From NCBI RefSeq assembly GCF_000171615.1, contig NZ_ABFU01000066.3:1-64000 (forward strand): DNA of 64,000 nucleotides, written 5' to 3'. Each line of letters starts with the position of its first letter. Position 1 is the first letter of the stretch. The notes below the pieces were generated by a model. It saw only the letters and a list, made by a program, of their open reading frames with translations, was not told the DNA's origin and ran no database searches. The translations under genes and the position numbers were made by a program. Positions 1-10,007 of this stretch are shown here, in pieces. The stretch comes from Bacillus coahuilensis m4-4. GTDB lineage: Bacteria > Bacillota > Bacilli > Bacillales > Bacillaceae_K.

Positions 1-434
1 AAGCCTCCTAATCCTTCTTACAAATAGAATAATAGTAGTAATAATGAAAGCTAACAGTCATACTCATTAAATGCTATATCTGGAGCAGGAGGCTCCGCAA
101 AGGTTAAGGCATAGTTATGTTTAGAGCTACTTAATAGAAGAATGAATGTTGGTAAGGGGACTATTATATTCATATTATCTCCTTTAAACTCCACTATTGA
201 ATTATGAATATTTTAACCGAAATGAACAAATTTAGGTATAAATTATTTATTGATGTTCTATCACTAAATACAGACTTTTGAACTGCTACTCATGACAGTA
301 CCATACCAGTAGGTGTGTAAAGTACTAAGATTTGCACGAACAATAACTTTCGATCCCTGTTCGTTTTATCTATGATTCACGTTGTAAAGAAGATTGAAAT
401 TTGAAATAATTAAAAGAGCAATGAGGAAGGATGG
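1..434. other. Upstream region of the kyn operon, no gene seen
   Basis: This AT-rich stretch has no convincing reading frame on either strand. It contains a small hairpin (GGAGC/GCTCC, 82-96) and an inverted repeat nearer the kyn genes that is listed separately. The leader and promoter of kynUBA should lie in its last 150 bases, but I could not place a confident -35/-10 pair. Confidence 0.5.
336..364. promoter_or_regulatory. Inverted repeat, candidate operator of kyn operon
   Basis: ACGAACA (336-342) and TGTTCGT (358-364) form a perfect 7-bp inverted repeat with centres 22 bases apart, about 70 bases before kynU. The arms lie on one face of the helix, as for a dimeric repressor or activator. 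Function is inferred from position only; a chance repeat of this size is possible. Confidence 0.35.
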
Positions 435-1710
435 ATGAGAATGAACACGTTACAATGGGCAAAGGAAATGGATCAGCAGGATCCGCTAAACAAGTATCGT
501 GAAGAGTTTTATATAGACAACAACAAGATTTACTTTGACGGTAATTCTCTTGGTTTATTATCGAAAAGAGCGGAGAGTGCTCTTTACAGTGTCATGGAAG
601 CATGGAGGACATACGGGATAGATGGATGGACCGAAGGGAAACAACCATGGTTTTTATTTAGCAGAATCACTTGGGAATAGAATGAGGTCTCTAGTAGGTG
701 CTGATGAAGGAGAGGTTGTGGTCAGTGGATCCACTACGGTCAATATGCACCAGTTGGTGTCTACTTTCTATCAGCCTAGGGAAGGAAAGACGAAGATCCT
801 AGCGGACCATCTAAACTTTCCAAGTGATATTTATGCATTAAAAAGCCAGATAGCTCTAAAAAATTTGGATGACAAAGAGCATTTAATTCAAGTAGAAAGT
901 AGAGATGGATATACATTACATGACGAAGATATTGTGAACGAGATGACAGAAGATGTAGCTTTTATTGTTTTACCTAGCGTTCTGTATCGGAGTGGGCAAG
1001 TGTTAAATATGGAGCGACTAACAACAGAGGCACATAAAAGAGGGATCCTCATCGGTTTTGATCTTTCTCATTCTATAGGAGCTATTCCACATGAATTGAG
1101 TAAATGGGATGTGGATTTTGCTTTTTGGTGTAATTATAAACATCTTAACGGTGGTCCTGGTAGTACAGGAGGGTACTATGTGAACAAGCGACACTTCGCG
1201 AAGGTTCCTGGTCTTGCTGGCTGGTTCAGTTCGGATAAATCCAAGCAGTTTGATATGAAGCATGAATTAGAACCAGCCTCTGATGCAGGAGCCTATCAAA
1301 TTGGTACGCCTAATCTGCTAAGCATGGCACCTATTATAGGGTCCTTAGCCATGTTTGAAGAAGTGGGGATGGGAGCCATTCGAGAGAAATCTCTTAAGCT
1401 TACAGGCTATTTGATGAGCTTAATAGAAACCGAGCTAGGTGATGATCACTTTACGATTTGTAATCCTAGAGAGGACGATAGTCGAGGAGGTCATATTCTC
1501 CTTCAGCACAACGAGGCAGCAAGAATTTGTAAGGCATTAAAAGAGGCGGGAGTTATTCCGGATTTCAGATCTCCAAGCGTTATCCGGTTAGCACCTGTTG
1601 CCTTATATAATACGTTCACTGAAGTCTATCATTGCGTGGAAATTTTAAAAGACATTATGAAGAACGAGACCTATAAAAAGTTTGAGAACAAGCGAGGGGT
1701 GGTCGCGTAA
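435..1710 (+). CDS. kynU: Kynureninase (frameshifted)
   Basis: PLP-dependent enzyme that cleaves L-kynurenine to anthranilate and alanine in the cytoplasm. The translation has the family N-terminus (DGNSLGLL), the substrate/PLP-pocket stretch and the Schiff-base lysine in [13 protein letters not shown]. The reading frame breaks at a T5 run (651-655): before it the protein reads ...EGKQPWF, after it [15 protein letters not shown] continues in the next frame, so one T too many explains the break. ATG at 435, or 441, follows GAGGAAGG. The stop overlaps the start of kynB (TAATG), so the two are translationally coupled. Family identity is secure; whether the frameshift is real is doubtful. Confidence 0.9.
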
Positions 1711-2365
1711 TGGAAAAAGGTAGATGGAAGGATATCTCTCAGGTTTTACAAAATGACATTCCACATTGGCCAAATGATACGCCGTTTACATATGAAACGA
1801 GATTTACTAAAGAACAAACAGGGTCTGTGAATGTTGGAAGAATTACGAGTAGCTTGCATACAGGAACTCATATAGATGCTCCGTATCATTTTACAAATGA
1901 TGGGGAAAGAGTGTTGGATTTAGATATCAATCTATTTATTGGACCTGCAAAAGTGATAGACGTCTCTCTCTTTAATTGCTTAGATGTAGAATTACTTCGT
2001 TCCTTTCAGTTAGAAAGGGGAACGAAGAGGGTGTTGCTAAAACAACTAGTGAAGATGCACCAACAACGTTTCCTAAACAGATTCCATTGATTAAGCCAGA
2101 GGTCGCACCATACCTTGCCGGACTAGGGGTCATCTTACTCGGGGTTGATTTACCATCCGTTGATCCATTAACTAGTAAAGAGCTTCTAACCCATCATGAG
2201 CTTAATAAAAACGGTATTCATATTTTAGAGGGTTTGGTATTCGCCGATGTGGTGCCAGGAGATTATGAGCTGATTGCCTTACCTTTACCGATTCAAGATG
2301 GAGATGGTAGCCCAGTGCGCGCTGTCATTCGTCCATTAGGAAAAGGGGATGAGGAGAATGAGTAA
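1710..2365 (+). CDS. kynB: Kynurenine formamidase (arylformamidase, frameshifted)
   Basis: Metal-dependent cyclase-family hydrolase that converts N-formylkynurenine to kynurenine and formate. The family motif [12 protein letters not shown] is present near residue 50. The frame breaks at an A4 run (2039-2042). Adding one A restores [17 protein letters not shown] and a continuous protein of about 218 residues, the usual KynB length. It lies between kynU and kynA, with the three genes overlapping or touching, so it belongs to one tryptophan-degrading operon. The stop codon overlaps the kynA start. Confidence 0.9.
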
Positions 2366-3191
2366 GGACCCAAGAGTAGAGAATAGCATTCATACAGATT
2401 TTACTCATCATATGACGTACGGAGAATATTTGCAGCTGGATAAAATAGTAGATGCACAAAGTAGCCGGTCTGGCCATCATGATGAAATGCTTTTTATCAT
2501 CATTCATCAAGTAAGTGAATTATGGATGAAACTTATTTTACATGAAACAAAAGCAGCGATTCTTTCCATTGAAGCGGATGATTTATCAACTGCTCAAAAG
2601 CGGTTGGCACGAGTAAGTAAAACACAAGCTCAGATTATTCAAGCTTGGGATGTACTATCTACGTTAACGCCATCTGAGTATATGGAATTTAGAGATTCAC
2701 TTGGCCAAGCTTCTGGTTTTCAATCCTTCCAATATCGAATGATTGAATTTATGCTTGGGTATAAAACACCTCATGTATTAGAAATTTATAAAAAGGACTT
2801 AGTTTTACATCAGCAATTGGAAGAAGCTTATAGAGAAAAAAGCATCTATGATGTAGTCATTCGTGCTTTACATAAAGCAGGAATTCCGATAACTGAAGAA
2901 GTGTTAGAACGAGATGTGACGATAAGTTATCAAGCAAATCCTAGTGTACGTGATGCATGGATGAGAGTGTATCAACAAACGGATCAGTACTGGGAGTTAT
3001 ATGAGCTTGGAGAGAAGCTTGTAGATATAGAGGATTGTCTACAGCAGTGGCGATTTCGCCATATGAAAACAGTAGAAAGAATTATTGGATTTAAAAAAGG
3101 GACCGGTGGATCTTCTGGAGTGGGCTATTTAAAAAAGGTGTTAGACCAACGTTTTTTCCCTGAGCTTTGGGATATTCGAACAGAATTATAG
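2358..3191 (+). CDS. kynA: Tryptophan 2,3-dioxygenase
   Basis: Haem enzyme that opens the indole ring of L-tryptophan to N-formylkynurenine, the first step of the kynurenine pathway. The reading frame is intact (about 277 residues, the normal bacterial size). It has the TDO signature around [20 protein letters not shown], the [15 protein letters not shown] region and the C-terminal [18 protein letters not shown] segment that carries the axial haem histidine. ATG at 2358 is chosen because GATGAGGAG lies just before it; an in-frame ATG exists at 2349. Last gene of kynUBA. Together the three enzymes yield anthranilate; no anthranilate-degrading genes follow. Confidence 0.95.
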   Translation: MSKDPRVENSIHTDFTHHMTYGEYLQLDKIVDAQSSRSGHHDEMLFIIIHQVSELWMKLILHETKAAILSIEADDLSTAQKRLARVSKTQAQIIQAWDVLSTLTPSEYMEFRDSLGQASGFQSFQYRMIEFMLGYKTPHVLEIYKKDLVLHQQLEEAYREKSIYDVVIRALHKAGIPITEEVLERDVTISYQANPSVRDAWMRVYQQTDQYWELYELGEKLVDIEDCLQQWRFRHMKTVERIIGFKKGTGGSSGVGYLKKVLDQRFFPELWDIRTEL

Positions 3192-3225
3192 AGAAGTATA
3201 TGAGATGTCAACAGGAGGGTGGCTT

Positions 3226-3250
3226 AAAAGGTCGTAAAAATACGATTTTT
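3226..3250 (+). terminator. Terminator of kynUBA
   Basis: A short hairpin with TCGTA/TACGA arms, extended by A-T and G-T pairs and followed by T5, stands 35 bases after the kynA stop. Confidence 0.5.
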
Positions 3251-3375
3251 ATGAGTCATCTCTTTTCTTTTTGTAAATTGAATTGGGTATAAGATAATAA
3301 GAATAAGATTTTATTCTTTTTTAAGTACATAATAAATGTGATGAGATAAATTTTAATAAAAGTGTGATGAAAGAG

Positions 3376-4159
3376 GTGAAAAGCTATCATAATTCTTTAT
3401 TTTTCTGTTGCCCTTATCGCAACCGTAATTGGTGCCTTAGCAGGAGGTTGGGGGGAGGCATTATTATTAAACCCGTTCTAGATCTTATTGGGAGAGATTC
3501 TATTGGGATGATTAGTATTTTATCTGCCTCCACTATTTTTTCCATGTCAGTAGTTTCGCTAATTCATGCTCTAGTAAGTAAGAGAAAGGTCAATCTCAAA
3601 TTAAGCCTTCTTCTTTCAACGGGTGCAATTATGGGAGGGGTAATAGGGAAAAAACATTAGATTGGCTAGTAGAATATGATGAAATAAAAGAGTTGATTGG
3701 AAATCTTCAATCAGGCATTTTAGCCTTCATCATGCTACTTATACTCGTATATTTTTTAAATAAGCAAAAAATAAATTCGATGAAAATAAATAAGTCCTCC
3801 ATAGTTTTATTAGTTGGTTTAGTGTTAGGGGTTCTATCAGCATTCCTATCTATTGGTGGAGGTCCATTAAATATTGCCATTTTGTCATTACTATTTGGCA
3901 TGAGAATGGAAGCGGCAGTGATCCATTCCATTCTCATCATCTTTTTTCTCAAGGTGCTACTGTAATAACAGCATTTTTTTCAGGGAAGTTTGCGGGAGTA
4001 GATTGGCCTATTTTAGTCACAATGGTTATCGGTGGCCTGTCTGGTGGATTCATTGGATCTTGGCTGTTAAATCGGTTACCAGAAAATGTTTCAGAGCGAT
4101 TATTTAGTTTAACTATATTTTCTTTAGTTCTTCTCAATGTATTTAATCTATTCTTCTAA
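3376..4159 (+). pseudogene. TauE/SafE family sulfite exporter-like permease (multiply frameshifted)
   Basis: Membrane permease of the TauE/SafE (DUF81) family, proposed exporters of sulfite or organosulfur anions. Reading across frames gives VALIATVIGALAG..GGIIIKPVLDL, the family's first repeat, and later SAFLSIGGGPLNIAIL, the second repeat, with about seven hydrophobic helices up to ...VLLNVFNLFF. At least four frame breaks occur: after a start near 3376, at G-runs near 3445-3455, at A6 3649-3654 and at T6 3942-3947. All but the first fall in homopolymers. Either the gene is decayed or, more likely given the pattern elsewhere, the sequence is inaccurate here. The start is uncertain (GTG near 3376 after AAAGAGG). 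Confidence 0.75.
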
Positions 4160-4252
4160 AGTTTAGTCTGATTAAGACGGTTTATTTCTTGTATATGGGG
4201 AATAAGTAATACTAACATCGTTCAATGCTGAGAATTACTGGAGGTATTATAG

Positions 4253-4510
4253 ATGAAGGAAGAAACTCACCCAGATTACAGAAAAGTTGTCGTCATGGAT
4301 ACAAGTAGTTGCAATAAGTTTTTAACAGGCTCTACGATGGAATCAACTGAAACCATTGAATGGGAGGATGGCCATACATATCCCCTCGTTAAAGTGGAGG
4401 TCAGTTCAGATACTCACCCCTTCTATACAGGAAAACAGAAATTCTCTGACCGTGGTGGTAGAGTAGAAAAGTTTAATGAAAAGTTTAATATGAAAACTGA
4501 AAAAGACTAA
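4253..4510 (+). CDS. rpmE2: 50S ribosomal protein L31 type B
   Basis: Eighty-five-residue L31 paralogue. [19 protein letters not shown], the GSTMEST region and the [13 protein letters not shown] segment are diagnostic of the type B form. It lacks the four-cysteine zinc ribbon of the housekeeping L31 and has only one cysteine, so it can replace zinc-containing L31 when zinc is scarce. In Bacillus subtilis the equivalent gene is under Zur control; I searched the leader by eye and found no convincing Zur box. Its own terminator follows and the ribosome binding site is ACTGGAGG. Confidence 0.93.
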   Translation: MKEETHPDYRKVVVMDTSSCNKFLTGSTMESTETIEWEDGHTYPLVKVEVSSDTHPFYTGKQKFSDRGGRVEKFNEKFNMKTEKD

Positions 4511-4515
4511 GAGGG

Positions 4516-4547
4516 AGGTGTCCAATAGCTATTATGGGCACCTTTTT
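4516..4547 (+). terminator. Terminator after rpmE2
   Basis: AGGTGTCC pairs with GGGCACCT (one wobble), with a self-complementary AATAGCTATT in the loop, followed by a T run. Confidence 0.75.
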
Positions 4548-4591
4548 CGTGAACGGATTACGAACGGCTATGTCTTACTGGAGGAATAAAA

Positions 4592-4638
4592 TTGACAGGA
4601 TGTGAAAATTGATTTAAAATTATCTCGAATTCAAGATA
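4592..4638 (+). promoter_or_regulatory. Sigma-A promoter and MhqR operator of mhqO-mhqD
   Basis: TTGACA (4592-4597) and TAAAAT (4615-4620) are separated by 17 bases. Immediately downstream, TATCTCGAATTCAAGATA (4621-4638) is a near-perfect palindrome that matches, from memory, the operator bound by the quinone-sensing MarR-type repressor MhqR in Bacillus subtilis. Its position over the start point fits repression. The mhqR gene itself is not in this window. Confidence 0.8.
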
Positions 4639-4659
4639 ATTATTGGGGAGGGACATTAC

Positions 4660-5595
4660 TTGAAAACTTTAGGTATTCATCATATATCAGCAATAGTTGG
4701 TCACCCTCAAGTCACAATAGATTTTTACGCAACGGTACTTGGGTTACGTTTAGTAAAACAAACGGTTAATTTTGATGATCCTAGTACGTATCACCTTTAC
4801 TTTGGTAATCAAGAAGGAGAGCCAGGCACAATCATTACGTTCTTCCCATGGCCAGGAGCCAGACAAGGAATGATAGGAGACGGCCAAGTGGGGGTAACTT
4901 CCTATGTGATTCCGAAGGGAAGTAAAGAGTTCTGGAAAAAAAGATTAGCCTCTTTTGATATAAAAGTTGAAGAGACGAATAGATTTGGGGAAGATTATCT
5001 GCAATTTAATGATTCACAAGGCTTACAGCTGGAGTTAGTTGAACGCGCTGACGGTAAAAAGAATACATGGGAATTTGCTGGAGTGTCTTCTGATGCTGCG
5101 ATCCAAGGATTTGCTGGAGCTATTCTTTTTTCTTCCCATCCGTTTTCCACTGGAGAACTTTTACACACTGGAATGGGCCTTCAAAAGATTGGAGAAGATG
5201 CTTATTATACTCGGTATCGTTCAGAAGGAAGTATAGGGAACGTAATAGATGTAAAGAAAATTCCAATGGGTAGAGGTCGCTCCGGTGCAGGGACTGTTCA
5301 TCATCTTGCGTTTCGAGCGAAGGATGACCAGGACCAGCTTCAATGGAAAGAACACATTGAACATCTGGGATACGTGGTAACTCCTGTGAAAGATCGAAAC
5401 TATTTTCATGCGGTCTATTTTAGAGAGCGTGGAGGATTACTTTTTGAGATTGCAACGGATCCACCTGGTTTCACACAGGATGAAGATATAGAAGCATTAG
5501 GAAAAGCGTTAAAACTTCCTCCGCAATATGAAGAGAGAAGAGAACAAATTGAGTCTATCCTGCTTCCGATTGAAGTAAAGGACCATATAAACTAG
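4660..5595 (+). CDS. mhqO: Ring-cleaving dioxygenase, VOC family (MhqO-like)
   Basis: Glyoxalase/bleomycin-resistance (vicinal oxygen chelate) fold protein of 311 residues with two VOC modules, starting GIHHISAIVGHPQ and repeating at GTVHHLAFRAKDD. The fold places metal ligands on His near 8, His near 215 and Glu in LLFEIATDPPG. Homologues protect cells from hydroquinones and quinones, probably by ring cleavage. The start is TTG at 4660 after GGGGAGGG. It is transcribed from the MhqR-type promoter and is followed 14 bases later by mhqD, the pairing known from the MhqR regulon. Confidence 0.9.
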   Translation: MKTLGIHHISAIVGHPQVTIDFYATVLGLRLVKQTVNFDDPSTYHLYFGNQEGEPGTIITFFPWPGARQGMIGDGQVGVTSYVIPKGSKEFWKKRLASFDIKVEETNRFGEDYLQFNDSQGLQLELVERADGKKNTWEFAGVSSDAAIQGFAGAILFSSHPFSTGELLHTGMGLQKIGEDAYYTRYRSEGSIGNVIDVKKIPMGRGRSGAGTVHHLAFRAKDDQDQLQWKEHIEHLGYVVTPVKDRNYFHAVYFRERGGLLFEIATDPPGFTQDEDIEALGKALKLPPQYEERREQIESILLPIEVKDHIN

Positions 5596-5609
5596 AGGAG
5601 GTTTCTCAA

Positions 5610-6216
5610 TGAAGTACGTCTATAAAGAAGCGAAAGACCCTCAAAACCCATATTATTGTTGCTACATGGTACGGGAGGGAACGAGGAAGATTTACTTCCA
5701 CTTGCTGAAATGATTGACCGTGACGCAGGAGTGTTAAGTGTGCGTGGAAGTGTACTAGAAAATGGAATGCCGCGCTTTTTTAAGAGACTTGCAGAAGGAG
5801 TGTTCGATGAAAAAGATTTAATTGAACGAACAGACGAGCTGTATGCGTTTCTCGACCACATTGCAGATGAACAAGAGTTTGATCGCAACAGAGTGATTGC
5901 GATAGGTTACTCAAACGGAGCAAATATTGCAGGTAGCCTATTATTTCATCATCCCCATTCTTTAAAAGCTGCGATTCTTCATCACCCAATGGTTCCAAGA
6001 AGAGGAATTACGATTCCTAATCTAGAGTCTACTCCTGTTTTTATTGCAGCGGGAACAAATGACCCAATTTGTTCTCTAGAAGAATCGAAAGAGTTAGCCG
6101 ATCTCCTTAAAGGAGCAGGTAGTGATGTGACTTTACATTGGGAACACCGTGGCCATCAGCTAACGCTTGAAGAAGTCAAGGCAGCGAAGGAATGGTATGA
6201 TCAATTGAATTTTTAA
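5610..6216 (+). CDS. mhqD: MhqD-like carboxylesterase/phospholipase (frameshifted)
   Basis: Alpha/beta hydrolase of about 201 residues. After the break the protein reads LLLHGTGGNEEDLLPLAE, then the nucleophile elbow GYSNGAN, the acid in GTNDPIC and the histidine in HRGHQLTLEEV, so the catalytic triad is complete. ATG at 5610 follows GAGGAGG. The frame is lost at an A4 run (5643-5646); one extra A restores MKYVYKEAKDPQKPILLLL. In B. subtilis mhqD is induced with mhqO by quinone stress. Confidence 0.88.
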
Positions 6217-6219
6217 ACA

Positions 6220-6256
6220 AAAAAACAACCAAGACTACACGGTCTTGTTGTTTTTT
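6220..6256. terminator. Bidirectional terminator between mhqD and the membrane protein gene
   Basis: AAACAACCAAGAC pairs with GTCTTGTTGTTT (one bulged C), with A-rich and T-rich flanks, so it can serve both convergent genes. Confidence 0.75.
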
Positions 6257-6258
6257 GT

Positions 6259-7939
6259 TTAGTTCGTTAGATTTTCAATGACTAATTCTTTTATAGGTAA
6301 GAATTCTTCTCCTGTGTTTAAGGTAATGGCGCGAATTTCGTCCCCCTCTTGCAAGTAAATGGATAAGGGGTTGGATTCGGCAGAGACGACATAGTTACTC
6401 CCGTTATCAAGTAAAAAGTACACAAGAACATAGTCCCCAGAGGTTTCCTTGAACACACGTGTAACGTTTCCAGTAATGCTAAGTTCTTCAGCATTAGAGC
6501 TGCCATCTACACTACTTCCTCCACGTTGTAATGCGACTTTGTATTTCTTTAATGCCTCTTTTGGCGTGGTAGCATAGGCAGAAATTTCTGGATTAGCAGC
6601 AGATACTATAAAATAGTTTTGAAAAAATCCATTGGAATCTAGCACTGGAGTTAGCCAGCTTGCTTCTCCATAAAAGTTGTAAAGAATCGGCATTTCCCCA
6701 GACCATTTCTTCTCAATAAATTTCTTTTCGATTATCTGAAGAGCTCCATAAGAATCCATGTACGATTCTTCTAAATTACCTGTGTAATACGTTGCTTTTC
6801 CTGTTCTCCCATTGGTTAAAGAGTAGCCAAGCATGGAATCTACTCCTTCTTTAGGGCTTGTAAAGTCAGTAAAGTAATACATCTCTCCATCTTCCATAAA
6901 AACAGGACTGACATTCGCTTCCGTACCTTCGTCTGATGGAAGCTTAACATTGGTTTTACCAAATATACTATTCCAATATCCTTCGATATAATTACCATAG
7001 TAACTATTTTGCAGGCTAACAGCTTCAGGAGAAATGGCTCCATCAATAAATTCTGGCGTCTCTTCAAATGTGTAAGAGGATACCTCACCAGAGGATGGAT
7101 TGATCATAACGATTCCTAAAGGTGTAAATCCGTTTCGTGCACTAATAAACTCACCGTATGTTTGAATATAAAAAGGCTCTCCTTCATCGTTGATTTCTAA
7201 TTGTACGTCTCCATAGAAAATTCTCTCAGGGTACGCGTTTCTAATTTTTCGGTCAACATTTTGGTGGAAATAGGAGGATGGCGTAAAAGTCATAGGTGTA
7301 TCCATAAATACTGGGTTAGACGATGTATCGGTTGCACTCATGGTAAAATACCCAGGTGTTTCTTTTCCTTTTATCCATTTAAATAATCCTGAAAATTCAA
7401 CTGGTGCAATGTACACGTATTGATCGTTCACATTTTGAATTTGTAGGTTTCCAAGTTCGTAATAGCTTGTATTTGGTACTTGACCAAAAGCCTTTTTCAT
7501 TTTATTCCGTGCAAATTGTGGAGGGACACTTGCTGGTGTCACACTCTCATCAAACGCTTCGATTTCAACGTCTTCCTTCATTTTAGCTTGATTGAATTTT
7601 TCATCAGCATTGAAAAGGAATGCTGTAAGTAGAAAAATGGAGAAGATTAAAGTGCCTAAAAATAAAATCCCTTTCACGATTCGTTCTTTTCCAGTAGATA
7701 GAACGGTTCCTATAATAGTAGCAGTGAGAAGGAAGAACCAAATGGAAGAAACGTTTCGATCTAGATTGGTTAAATAGTACACTCCAAAAATGATGAAGGT
7801 AAAGATTAGTGCAGATCCTATCAATTTAAATAAGGAGAATGAAGATGGACTTTCCTTAGTAGATTTATGAAATAGTGGAACAGTAATGAGAGTAAGTAAA
7901 ATAACCAAAAATGACAGAGAACAACAAAAGTGAACTCAT
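6259..7939 (-). CDS. Membrane protein of unknown function, four helices plus large outer domain
   Basis: Not recognised as a named family. The first 115 residues contain four hydrophobic helices (for example IIFGVYYL, WFFLLTATIIGTVLS, FLGTLIFSIFLLTAFLF). The remaining 430 residues are soluble, rich in aromatic residues and acidic, and are predicted to lie outside the membrane. The continuous frame starts at a TTG (7908), but an ATG at 7939 has a strong AGGAG site and encodes MSSLLLFSVI. Removing one base from the A5 run 7907-7911 joins it to the rest as an unbroken first helix, so I take 7939 as the true start. Single gene, convergent with mhqD. Confidence 0.65.
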
Positions 7940-8015
7940 AAAAATCTCCTTTCTATATGTGAGTGTAGTTGTATATACGAAATGGAAATCGAAAAGTTTC
8001 ATTTCGGAGGAAAAT

Positions 8016-8047
8016 AAAAGGAAGAAGCATATAGCTTTCTTCCTTTT
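8016..8047 (-). terminator. Terminator of the catalase gene
   Basis: AAGGAAGAAGC and GCTTTCTTCCTT form a stem around ATATA, with T-rich sequence on the minus-strand exit side, just after the catalase stop. Confidence 0.65.
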
Positions 8048-8052
8048 ATCCT

Positions 8053-9618
8053 TTAATAAGGGTCAGAAGGATGTCCTTTTTCTTCCGCTTCTTTAACAGC
8101 TGCTTCCATTTTGTCCACAGTCTTGTGATGTTCTAATCCTTCTTTTACTCGTTTACCATAGTCTTCGTCACATTGTGTGAACATCTCTATCATTCGGTCT
8201 TGAATTTCTTTTCGACAGCCTGATAAATTGTCAACTAAGTTTGAAATTAATTCTGAACGTTCCCATTCCTCAAATCGTCTATATGTTTCGCCAGCCTGAC
8301 CGAAATTGTTTTCTCTGGAGATTTTTACTCGTTTTACATTGCCTTCTACATAAGGTTCATGTTCTTTTCCAGGGTTTTGTGCTTCTTTCAACCCTCCGAT
8401 TAAGCTCGGTTCATAATTCACATGTGGATTTTGATTGGAGCTAAAGTTCGTTCGGTAATCCATTTGCCCTGCTTCTTGATTTGTAGCCACATGTTTTTTT
8501 GGCCGATTGATTGGAAGTTGTAAGTAATTGGAGCCGACTCTATAACGCTGTGTATCAGAATAAGAATATGTACGTCCTTGCAGTAATTTATCATCAGAGA
8601 AATCAAGGCCGTCCACTAAAACACCAGTTCCAAAAGAGGCTTGTTCTACCTCAGCGAAGTAATTCTCAGGATTCTTATTCAATACCATCTTTCCAACAGC
8701 ATACCAAGGGTAATCCTCTTTGTACCATAGCTTTGTTGGATCAAGGGGATCAAAATCTAACTCAGGGTGTTCTCCGTCTGGCATAATCTGAACGTATAAC
8801 TCCCATTCAGGATAGTCCCCATTTTCAATCGATTCGTATAAATCTTGAGTTGCATGACTATAATTCATACTTTGAATGTGATCGGCCTCTTGTTGTGTTA
8901 AGTTTTTTATCCCTTGCTTCGGTTCCCAGTGATATTTTACGAGAACCCCTTTGCCTTCTGTATTTATCCACTTGTAGGCATGTACGCCAGACCCTTGCAT
9001 ATGTCGATAGTTTGCCGGTATACCCCAAGGTGAAAATAGAAACGTAACCATATGCATGGACTCTGGTGTTTGGCATAAAAAATCAAACATTCGTTCAGGG
9101 TCAGATAAATTCGTTACGGGATCAGGCTTAAAAGAATGAACCATATCTGGAAATTTAAGAGGGTCTCGAATAAAAAAAATTTTCAAATTATTTCCAACAA
9201 GGTCCCAGTTCCCATCTTCTGTATAGAACTTAACAGCAAATCCACGTGGATCCCGTAAGCTTTCCGGAGAATGTCCACCATGTACCACTGTTGAAAATCT
9301 AACAAAGACAGGTGTCTCAATATCAGTATTGGTAAACACTTTAGCTCGTGTGTAGTTTGATAAGGGCTCTCCGTTATATGTTCCGTACGATTTAAAATAA
9401 CCATGTGCTCCTGCCCCTCGCGCATGGACAACGCGTTCAGGAATTCGTTCTCGATCAAAATGAGAGATCTTCTCTAAGAAATCATAGTTTTCTAGTGTGG
9501 TTGGCCCTCTGTCTCCTATCGTCCGTACACTTTGATTGTCCGTCACAGGATGACCTTGCCGGTTCGTTAATATATCTTCCTCAAAAAGTTGCTTATTTTC
9601 CTCAGTCACTAAAGGCAC
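8053..9618 (-). CDS. Haem catalase
   Basis: Monofunctional catalase of 521 residues that dismutes hydrogen peroxide. It shows the active-site histidine in [15 protein letters not shown], the distal serine/asparagine region [11 protein letters not shown] and [10 protein letters not shown], and the proximal tyrosine in [15 protein letters not shown]. The C-terminus adds about 40 charged residues. Length and sequence are nearer the KatX/KatA subgroup of Bacillus than the long KatE group; which paralogue it is cannot be settled here. It lies alone, with an AGGAGG-type site before ATG 9618. I saw no clear PerR box upstream. Confidence 0.93.
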   Translation of the reverse strand: MPLVTEENKQLFEEDILTNRQGHPVTDNQSVRTIGDRGPTTLENYDFLEKISHFDRERIPERVVHARGAGAHGYFKSYGTYNGEPLSNYTRAKVFTNTDIETPVFVRFSTVVHGGHSPESLRDPRGFAVKFYTEDGNWDLVGNNLKIFFIRDPLKFPDMVHSFKPDPVTNLSDPERMFDFLCQTPESMHMVTFLFSPWGIPANYRHMQGSGVHAYKWINTEGKGVLVKYHWEPKQGIKNLTQQEADHIQSMNYSHATQDLYESIENGDYPEWELYVQIMPDGEHPELDFDPLDPTKLWYKEDYPWYAVGKMVLNKNPENYFAEVEQASFGTGVLVDGLDFSDDKLLQGRTYSYSDTQRYRVGSNYLQLPINRPKKHVATNQEAGQMDYRTNFSSNQNPHVNYEPSLIGGLKEAQNPGKEHEPYVEGNVKRVKISRENNFGQAGETYRRFEEWERSELISNLVDNLSGCRKEIQDRMIEMFTQCDEDYGKRVKEGLEHHKTVDKMEAAVKEAEEKGHPSDPY

Positions 9619-9736
9619 CTCCTCATACGTAATAAAATTATACGAATAGTATTATTTCCATTATTGGATAATATATGTAATCTATATTTATCTTGAATTA
9701 ATAGAGCGAAAAAGGTAAACTGGACGTAATTGTATA

Positions 9737-9848
9737 GTTTATCAAGAGTGAAGGAGAGATCAGGCTCAATGAATTCACAGCAACCTGCATGCTCATACAT
9801 GCAAGGTGCTTCTACCTGCAAAGCATTTAGCTTTGGGTGATAAGAACG
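9737..9848 (+). ncRNA. SAM-I (S-box) riboswitch
   Basis: The RNA has all the main S-box landmarks in order: P1 strand TTATCA with AGAG, the kink-turn region GAAGGAGAGA, GGCTCAATGAA, the invariant CAGCAACC, a P3 hairpin built on TGCAT/ATGCA, AAGGTGCT, a P4 hairpin, and the closing TGATAA. The same arrangement controls methionine and cysteine genes in Bacillus: S-adenosylmethionine binding favours the terminator that follows. No recognisable methionine gene lies downstream; the next gene is an unknown protein at 10008. Confidence 0.9.
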
Positions 9849-9855
9849 TTCTAGG

Positions 9856-9887
9856 CTCTTTTGCATCCATTGCAAAAGAGTTTTTTT
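9856..9887 (+). terminator. Riboswitch-controlled terminator
   Basis: CTCTTTTGCA and TGCAAAAGAG form a perfect 10-bp stem around TCCAT, followed by T7. Its place directly after the SAM-I aptamer shows it is the expression platform. Confidence 0.9.
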
Positions 9888-10007
9888 ATTGTAGCTCTGC
9901 TTATCATGCAGACCGTTTTCTACTGTATAACTCCAATCAACAGGTTGGAATACAGCAAGAATAAACATGACCGGAGCCTTCATGTAGAAAAAGGAGGAAA
10001 TACATCA

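Noticed and set aside
435-1710. Two overlapping separate genes instead of one kynureninase
   Set aside because: Both frames match consecutive parts of one KynU protein and join at a T5 run.
4160-4252. Zur box before rpmE2
   Set aside because: Only scattered ATTAC and TAATA fragments; no arm pair with the right spacing.
9620-9690. PerR box upstream of the catalase gene
   Set aside because: ATTATTTCCATTATT looks similar at first sight but matches the TTATAAT-N-ATTATAA consensus in too few positions.
9609-9983. Minus-strand frame covering the SAM-I region
   Set aside because: It is the complement of a well-matched riboswitch and terminator, with no ribosome binding site.
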